A stretch of DNA of 11,176 nt from Ignavibacteria bacterium (GTDB taxonomy: Bacteria > Bacteroidota > Ignavibacteria > Tepidaquicellales > Tepidaquicellaceae), in assembly GCA_018058125.1 (NCBI GenBank), contig JAGPCH010000016.1:1-11176 (forward strand), given 5' to 3'. Positions 6,173-11,176 of this stretch are shown here, one piece after another. Every line of letters begins with the position of its first letter. Positions within the stretch are counted from its first letter, which is position 1. The position numbers and the translations under genes were made by a program. The notes under the pieces are model-generated. The model saw only the letters and a list, made by a program, of their open reading frames with translations, had not been told where the DNA came from and did not search any database.

Positions 6173-7216
6173 ATGAAAATAATAGTTACAGGTGGTGCTG
6201 GATTTCTTGGTTATCATATTTCTCAGAAAATTAACCGTATCACTAATTTCAATGAATGTGTTTTTTTTGATATAGCAGAATTTGAAACAGGTGAATATGA
6301 TAAAGATATAAAATGTATTTATGGTGATGTCAGAGATAAAAAGCAGATGGATGAGATCACAAAGGATGCAGATGTTGTGATACATTGCGCTGCCGCTTTG
6401 CCATTATGGAAAAAGCAGGATATTTATGAGACCAATATAGACGGTACAAGGAATGTACTTGATAGTTCTTTACGAAATAAGGTTGGAAGAGTAATTCATA
6501 TTTCTTCGACTGCAGTTTATGGAGTGCCGGATGTACATCCTCTGTATGAAACTCATCCGAGACATGGAGTAGGTCCTTACGGAGAAAGTAAAGTAGAGGC
6601 AGAAGAAGTATGCGAGGAATACAGAAGCAAAGGACTTCCAATCAGTATATTAAGACCTAAGAGTTTTATAGGAACAGCAAGACTCGGAGTATTTCAGATA
6701 CTTTATGACTGGGTGGAATCGGGAGTAAAAATACCTATAATTGGTAATGGTAAGAACAGATACCAGTTGTTTGAAGTTGAAGATCTTGTAGATGCCATAT
6801 TGCTTGCATCTACTTTACCTCTGGAAAAGATCAATGATACTTTTAATGTAGGAGCAAAAGAGTTTAAGACTGTGAATGAAGATGTAGGTGCAATGTGTGA
6901 ATATGCAGGGACAGGCGCAAGAGTGATGTCAACGCCGGCGAGTATTATAAAACCAATGCTAAGGTTTTTTGAAATATTGAATATATCGCCATTGTACAAA
7001 TGGATTTACGGAACAGCAGATACGGATTCATTTGTATCGATTGAAAAAGCGCAGACTCAGTTAGGCTGGGATCCTAAATATTCCAATTCTCAGGCATTGA
7101 TAAGATCTTATCAATGGTATCTTGATAATAAACATACAATACAACAGGGAACGGGTGTAACACACAGAATAGCCTGGAAACAGGGTATTTTATCCTTCTT
7201 CAAGAAATTTTTATAA
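6173..7216 (+). CDS. NAD-dependent epimerase/dehydratase (extended SDR)
   Basis: This is an extended short-chain dehydrogenase, a family acting mostly on nucleotide sugars and also on sterol, dihydroflavonol or other carbonyl substrates. It has 347 residues. The start MKIIVTGGAGFLG holds the GxxGxxG NAD(P) motif (7-13). D52 in YGDVRD and the HCAAALP strand (71-77) are standard. The catalytic triad is S111-S112-T113 in HISSTAVYG, Tyr136 and Lys140 in PYGESK. The substrate region includes LRPKSFIG and the EKAQTQLGWDP segment near the C-terminus, typical of sugar-nucleotide epimerases and dehydratases. The last 30 or so residues (KQGILSFFKKFL) form a basic, hydrophobic tail that could touch a membrane; this is inference. 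It starts 30 nt after the SDR stop and ends 18 nt before the dehydrogenase gene. A run of eight T near 6261-6268 is a possible slippage site, but the frame is intact. The substrate cannot be assigned. Confidence 0.9.
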   Translation: MKIIVTGGAGFLGYHISQKINRITNFNECVFFDIAEFETGEYDKDIKCIYGDVRDKKQMDEITKDADVVIHCAAALPLWKKQDIYETNIDGTRNVLDSSLRNKVGRVIHISSTAVYGVPDVHPLYETHPRHGVGPYGESKVEAEEVCEEYRSKGLPISILRPKSFIGTARLGVFQILYDWVESGVKIPIIGNGKNRYQLFEVEDLVDAILLASTLPLEKINDTFNVGAKEFKTVNEDVGAMCEYAGTGARVMSTPASIIKPMLRFFEILNISPLYKWIYGTADTDSFVSIEKAQTQLGWDPKYSNSQALIRSYQWYLDNKHTIQQGTGVTHRIAWKQGILSFFKKFL

Positions 7217-7234
7217 ATTTAATTTTTTAATGTA

Positions 7235-8602
7235 ATGAGGAAATTTATACTGGATATAAATCCTTCAACGGGAGAGTTGATTGAAAAGATCAAATGTTCA
7301 AGTCCCGGTGAAGTTTCGTCAGGAGTAAAGCTAGCAAGAAAAGCTTTTAAAGTCTGGAGTAAAACGCCGTTGAAAAAGAGAATAGCGCTGTTTAAAAACA
7401 TAGCAAGAGATCTTCATAAGGAGAAAAAAGAGATAGGCGATATTATTACGAAAGAGATGGGGAAAGTTAACAGGTCAGCAGTCGGAGAATGTGAAGGTAC
7501 TGTTTATGCCATTGAGGAAAATATAAGACTTGCAGAAAAAGCAGCGGAGACTGAAATATTCAAAGAGGATAATTTAATTACCGAGCTTCACAGGATGCCT
7601 TTAGGCGCGGTAGCAGTAATTACTCCGTGGAATTTTCCAATTGGAATGCCTGAGTCTTTATTGTCTCCGGCAATATTGATGGGGAATACAGTTGTTTTTA
7701 AGCCTTCAGAAAACACACCATTGGCAGGTAAGGCAATTTATGAGATATATAACAGATATTTACCAAAAGGTGTTATCAATCTTTTACAGGGAGCTGAAGA
7801 AGTAGGAGAGCAGATCATAAATTCTGATATAGATATGGTAGCATTTGTCGGATCTCAGGCAGTCGGTAAAAAAATTATGGAAGCATGTTCAAGAAATTTA
7901 AACAGACTTGTTCTCGAGCTCGGAGGAAAAGATCCTATGATTATTCTTAAAGATGCAGATCTTAAAAAAGTCGTTCCTTATGCTGTGCACGGATCTCTGA
8001 GAAATTCGGGACAGGTATGTGTTTCTGTTGAAAGAATTTATATTGAAGATAAAATAGCGCCGGAGTTTGAAAAACTTGTGCTGGAAGAAGTAAAAAAATA
8101 CAGAGTCGGTGATGGATTTGATGATGTGGATATGGGACCGATGGTAAGTGAAGCTCAAAGAAATCATGTAATTGAGCAGATAGATGAAGCTAAAAGAAAA
8201 GGAGCAAAGATCCTGCTTGGCGGAGAGAAAATCGACAGAGAAGGATTTTTTATTGAACCGACTGTAATAACTAACTTATCTGAAAAACATGATATCATGG
8301 TCACTGAGACTTTCGGACCTGTGATTTGTATTCAAAAAGTAAAGAGTGGTGAAGAGGCAGTAGAAAAAGCAAATAAATCGGTGTTTGGTTTGGGTGCAAC
8401 AGTATGGACTAAGAATTTTTCGAAGGGGAAAAAAATAGCTGAACAGATCGAATCCGGAATGATAGGAGTAAATCAGGGTATCGGAGGTGTGTCAGGAACT
8501 CCATGGGTAGGAGTCAAACAAAGTGGATTTGGATATATTGGTTCAGTCGATGGAATGAGACAGTTTACCGTACCAAAGAAGATTTCGTACAAAAAAAAGT
8601 AA
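7235..8602 (+). CDS. NAD(P)-dependent aldehyde dehydrogenase, succinate-semialdehyde type
   Basis: This is an aldehyde dehydrogenase oxidising an aldehyde to the acid through a covalent thioester. All key residues are present: Asn133 in PWNFP (oxyanion), Lys156 in FKPSENT (cofactor), Glu228 in LELGGKDP (base), Cys262 in GQVCVSVER (nucleophile) and Glu358 in ETFGP. At 455 residues it matches the shorter SSADH-like group (GabD/YneI-like). The C-terminal GVKQSGFGYIGSVDGMRQFT segment is also typical of that group. Succinate semialdehyde is the family's usual substrate, but the specificity pocket cannot be confirmed by eye. No GABA transaminase is nearby. The ATG at 7235 is the only usable start, since the ATG at 7230 meets a stop at once. 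It is the last gene of the plus-strand run and ends 3 nt from the stop of the convergent YkgJ-family gene. Confidence 0.92.
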   Translation: MRKFILDINPSTGELIEKIKCSSPGEVSSGVKLARKAFKVWSKTPLKKRIALFKNIARDLHKEKKEIGDIITKEMGKVNRSAVGECEGTVYAIEENIRLAEKAAETEIFKEDNLITELHRMPLGAVAVITPWNFPIGMPESLLSPAILMGNTVVFKPSENTPLAGKAIYEIYNRYLPKGVINLLQGAEEVGEQIINSDIDMVAFVGSQAVGKKIMEACSRNLNRLVLELGGKDPMIILKDADLKKVVPYAVHGSLRNSGQVCVSVERIYIEDKIAPEFEKLVLEEVKKYRVGDGFDDVDMGPMVSEAQRNHVIEQIDEAKRKGAKILLGGEKIDREGFFIEPTVITNLSEKHDIMVTETFGPVICIQKVKSGEEAVEKANKSVFGLGATVWTKNFSKGKKIAEQIESGMIGVNQGIGGVSGTPWVGVKQSGFGYIGSVDGMRQFTVPKKISYKKK

Positions 8603-8605
8603 ATT

Positions 8606-9196
8606 CTATACAATTTTAGAATTAAACAATGCCTCTGCTATTGTAGTAGAGGCATTGCTGTTTAAATTGTTTTCCAAGTTATAAAACGTTTTAAGTTCAT
8701 CCCAGTTTTTTCCTATCTCAGTCTGATTCGGGATCAGGAGATCATCTATGATTTCTTCACCTCCCGCAAAATTTAACTCACATGCAAACAATTTTTCAGG
8801 GTTTTTATAATCAAAAACCGGCGGACCAAATCTTCTGCAGATCACAGGTCTTGCTTCATAGATCATACAGCTTCCGTTTACATCCAGTGCCGGGCAGGGA
8901 AGTTTAGGTTTGCTAAAAAACTCAACCGACTCACTTTTGATCTTACTTGATTCATTTATATAATTTTCAGCTTTATCTTTCAAAGCTTTTTGCTTTTCAA
9001 CACTTAAATTACTGAGATGAACTTTTATTACATTTGAATCCAGTTCAGTGATCCTGAATATCTGATAACAGCATTGGGAACAACCATTTTTACATTTAAT
9101 TTTTTCCCCGTACTTTTCAACATTTCTTTCATACTCATTTTGAATTTGTTCTGTCAGATCAATATATCTTTTTACAATTTCTTTTTCATCTTTCAT
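8606..9196 (-). CDS. YkgJ-family cysteine-cluster protein (putative Zn/Fe chelating)
   Basis: This is a cytoplasmic Cys-rich protein of the YkgJ (CxxxCxxCC) family, long annotated as possible zinc or iron chelators. The 196 residues carry eight conserved-looking cysteines: C35, C39, C42 and C43 in CKNGCSQCC, C101 in LPCPALD, C110 in GSCMIYEARP, C120 in VICRRFG, and C139 in FACEL. RPVICRRFG is the strongest family mark. This spacing is typical of a metal or cluster site, but the metal and role are not proven for the family. There is no signal peptide or membrane segment. It follows the TonB-dependent receptor on the same strand after 47 nt, with no visible terminator between, so the two may be co-transcribed and linked to metal uptake (inference). 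A strong hairpin at 8627-8657 lies inside its last coding residues. Confidence 0.88.
   Translation of the reverse strand: MKDEKEIVKRYIDLTEQIQNEYERNVEKYGEKIKCKNGCSQCCYQIFRITELDSNVIKVHLSNLSVEKQKALKDKAENYINESSKIKSESVEFFSKPKLPCPALDVNGSCMIYEARPVICRRFGPPVFDYKNPEKLFACELNFAGGEEIIDDLLIPNQTEIGKNWDELKTFYNLENNLNSNASTTIAEALFNSKIV
8627..8657. terminator. Shared bidirectional terminator hairpin inside the YkgJ 3' end
   Basis: CAATGCCTCTGCTA (8627-8640) pairs with TAGTAGAGGCATTG (8644-8657) around a 3-nt TTG loop, 14 bp with one G-U pair. On the plus strand it lies 24 nt after the dehydrogenase stop and is followed by a modest T-rich stretch (CTGTTTAAATTGTTTT). On the minus strand it is followed by TTGTTTAATTCT. 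No other hairpin separates these two converging genes, so it probably stops transcription from both sides while still coding for the YkgJ C-terminus. The T tracts are imperfect. Confidence 0.65.
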
Positions 9197-9243
9197 GTCT
9201 CAAAATAGAAATTAAAATACATTATTGCAAAACAGAATTTAAT

Positions 9244-11176
9244 TTAAAATTGAAACGGAACAGTTACTTTTAAGTTAAAACCTCTTGCAGGTGCCATTGC
9301 ATAATATCTGTATCTGCTTAAGTGGTCAGTATATTTTACATTACTAATATTAGTAACTGAGAGATCCAGAGACGCAATAGCTTTTGAAAGTATGAAATCA
9401 CATCCTAATCCTGCTTCAAGCAAGGTATATCCGGGAGAAGCTGTTTCAAGTGGGTCCACTTCATTTTGAGCTGATACAATTTTAGCTGAAAAATTAAAAT
9501 AAGGATTATACAGAGATCCTAAATTCTGTTTCTGAAATTTTACAGATAAAATATTTTTTGCAGGAGGAGTATATGGCAAAGGTTGCAATGTCTGATCATT
9601 TTTTGTTTTTACGAAATCACCGAGAAATGTAAAAATAATCCACTCAGCAGGCTGAACTTGAATATTGTATTCATAACCAATAAATGAGCTGGATGCCTGT
9701 GTAATATCATATATCTGAAATCCACTTGCTGAATCAGTAATTCCGGTCGGTGAAGGATAAATGAAATTATTAACCTGATTCCTGAAAAATGAAATTTCAG
9801 CATTAACATATCGTGTTCTGATCCTTGTACCGAGATCAAAATTTAAAGAGCGCTCAGGCTCAGGATTTAACAAAGAATCCTGAGCGATCAAACCTACGTC
9901 ATATCTTCTTGTTCCTTCGTGAATACCGTCTGCATAGAGATCAAACTCTGAAGGTGGTCTCCATCCGCTCCCTATGTTTGTGAATATATCAATTTGATCC
10001 ATCGGTTTGTAAACAAGTCCTGCAGAACCCGAGAAAGAATTGAAATTCAGATCATTAGGTGATATGACTTTTGATGGATTCCCTTCTTTATCAGTCTCGA
10101 AAATTGTTTCTTTTATGTTCTCATTTTTAATATCATATCTTCCTCCCATAGAAAATGTAAAATGTTTTATCTCCATTTTTTCCATGAGATAAATACCGAA
10201 GTCATATGAACTGAAATTAGGAATCAGCTTTTCTTCACCAAGTGTTTGATTGTTTTGTGTTTCAAGAGAAAGACCTGCAGACCCTGATATAATGTCTGTA
10301 ATATTATGATTCAGTTTCAGATCAACAGTCAAAGTTTTTAACAACAGATTCAAAGAAGATTCATTTATTGATTTTTCCTGTATTGATTCAAATTCTTTCC
10401 TGCTTTGAGTCTCGTAGGATAAAACAGGTTCAAGCTGCAAATTCTTATTAAAATATATGTTACCTGTCGTTTCGAAATGATTTGTTACTAATTTTTGATT
10501 TGGGGTAGCATCCGGATCCTCTAACGGATTTTCATATAACTGTAATTCCCTGTTAAAATTCTGATATGCAGCGCTTAATATTCCAAAAGATCCTTTATAT
10601 CCGATTTTAACTCCGCCTTCAAATTCCCTGTTATTTGTATTTGATAAAACTCCACCCTGAATAATATCTTCGCCTTCAGGAGTATTAATTATAAGTTCAC
10701 CTTCCGGGGTCACAATGTTGCCGCCTTTTCTGTATCCTGCAAAACCTTTGATCCCAAAATTTGTTAATCCATAGCCTATCATTAAATTTGCAACGGCTTC
10801 TTTGTTCATAGAAAAACCATTGAAATCAAAATTGCCGTATATATTCGGCTTTTTAGAATCTGAAAATTGAATCGGTTTTGAAATTATGTTTATGACTCCT
10901 CCAATCCCGTCTGCACCGTACATAAGACTTGCCGGACCTCTTAAAATCTCAATCCTGTCGAGATCAAAAAGACTGATCTCAGGAGCATGTTCATCTCCCC
11001 ATTGCTGTGATTCATGCTTAACGCCATCCTGAACTACAAGGACGCTTTGTGAAGTCATTCCTCTGATGACAGGTTTCCCAATTGAATTACCGGTAGAGAA
11101 ATTATTTATTCCGGGAATATTCTGAATGGTCATGGCTATATTTTCATTGCGGACTTTACTTAATGTTCTTGCAGAT
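9244..11176 (-). CDS. TonB-dependent outer-membrane receptor (5' end outside the window)
   Basis: This is an outer-membrane beta-barrel transporter driven by TonB. The reading frame stays open to the right edge: 14 further codons (SARTLSKVRNENIA) precede the first in-window Met. That Met is therefore internal, and the signal peptide and any TonB box are outside. About 643 residues are visible. The plug domain shows IPGINNFS, PVIRGM, VLVVQDGVKHESQQWGDEHAP, DRIEILRGPASLMYGADGIGGVINII, all classical. The barrel follows, with WRPPSEFDLYADGIHEGTRRYDVG and LNPEPERSLNFDLG, and ends in aromatic-terminated PFQF, the outer-membrane insertion signal. The DEHAP motif in the plug recalls ZnuD-like and related metal receptors, but this is weak evidence for substrate. 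The YkgJ-family gene follows after 47 nt. The family is certain; the ligand is unknown. Confidence 0.95.
   Translation of the reverse strand, partial: SARTLSKVRNENIAMTIQNIPGINNFSTGNSIGKPVIRGMTSQSVLVVQDGVKHESQQWGDEHAPEISLFDLDRIEILRGPASLMYGADGIGGVINIISKPIQFSDSKKPNIYGNFDFNGFSMNKEAVANLMIGYGLTNFGIKGFAGYRKGGNIVTPEGELIINTPEGEDIIQGGVLSNTNNREFEGGVKIGYKGSFGILSAAYQNFNRELQLYENPLEDPDATPNQKLVTNHFETTGNIYFNKNLQLEPVLSYETQSRKEFESIQEKSINESSLNLLLKTLTVDLKLNHNITDIISGSAGLSLETQNNQTLGEEKLIPNFSSYDFGIYLMEKMEIKHFTFSMGGRYDIKNENIKETIFETDKEGNPSKVISPNDLNFNSFSGSAGLVYKPMDQIDIFTNIGSGWRPPSEFDLYADGIHEGTRRYDVGLIAQDSLLNPEPERSLNFDLGTRIRTRYVNAEISFFRNQVNNFIYPSPTGITDSASGFQIYDITQASSSFIGYEYNIQVQPAEWIIFTFLGDFVKTKNDQTLQPLPYTPPAKNILSVKFQKQNLGSLYNPYFNFSAKIVSAQNEVDPLETASPGYTLLEAGLGCDFILSKAIASLDLSVTNISNVKYTDHLSRYRYYAMAPARGFNLKVTVPFQF

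Noticed and set aside
9244..11133. Receptor gene complete from the Met at 11133
   Set aside because: The frame continues open to the window edge with plug-like sequence, and starting there would leave no signal peptide. The gene is partial.
1..11176. tRNA, rRNA, CRISPR, insertion sequence or phage attachment site
   Set aside because: I read through the window looking for cloverleaf arms, spaced direct repeats, transposase motifs and terminal inverted repeats, and found none.

Overview
This is an AT-rich chromosomal window from a Gram-negative bacterium. The outer membrane is implied by a TonB-dependent receptor, and an exported nuclease carries a signal peptide. None of the start codons has a clear AGGAGG-type ribosome binding site. 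One intergenic region holds TATATTTG, which matches the Bacteroidota-type TAnnTTTG promoter box. The tandem-GAF PP2C phosphatase, STAS and RsbW-like genes, together with the receptor and the YkgJ-family protein, fit the Bacteroidota/Chlorobiota/Ignavibacteria assemblage. That placement is an inference from style, not from a marker-gene comparison.

Layout. (1) Positions 90-428 (+) encode an isolated ribosomal protein S18 with a lysine-rich N-terminal extension, followed by a strong intrinsic terminator. (2) Positions 512-1507 (+) encode an exported staphylococcal-nuclease-fold protein with an extra C-terminal, probably OB-like, domain. It converges on (3) a minus-strand three-gene partner-switching module: STAS antagonist (4060-3716), RsbW/SpoIIAB-like kinase (3707-3285) and a GAF-GAF-PP2C phosphatase (3270-1528). 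No sigma factor or other target is visible beside it. (4) After a 165-bp divergent intergenic region comes a plus-strand run with short gaps of 6, 30 and 18 nt: anhMurNAc kinase anmK (4226-5407), a classical-type SDR lacking the usual catalytic Ser (5414-6142), an extended-SDR NAD epimerase/dehydratase (6173-7216) and a succinate-semialdehyde-type aldehyde dehydrogenase (7235-8602). (5) Converging on that run with a 3-nt gap is a minus-strand pair: a TonB-dependent receptor running off the right edge (11176-9244) and a YkgJ-family Cys-rich protein (9196-8606). A 14-bp hairpin inside the 3' end of the YkgJ gene probably serves as a shared terminator.

How the parts work together. The minus-strand module is a phosphorylation switch. 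The kinase would phosphorylate the STAS protein, and the PP2C phosphatase, controlled by its two GAF domains, would reverse this and free the STAS protein to bind the kinase. The anmK run links cell-wall sugar recycling with three NAD(P)-dependent enzymes whose substrates cannot be read from sequence. The receptor and YkgJ pair suggests metal or metal-chelate handling.

I found no tRNA, rRNA, CRISPR array, insertion sequence or attachment site. No stretch over 300 bases lacks a gene. I found no convincing undescribed system. The most unusual points are the degenerate active sites (Asp to Tyr in the kinase G1 box, Ser to Ala in the SDR), the tandem GAF duplication, and the terminator hairpin embedded in a coding end.
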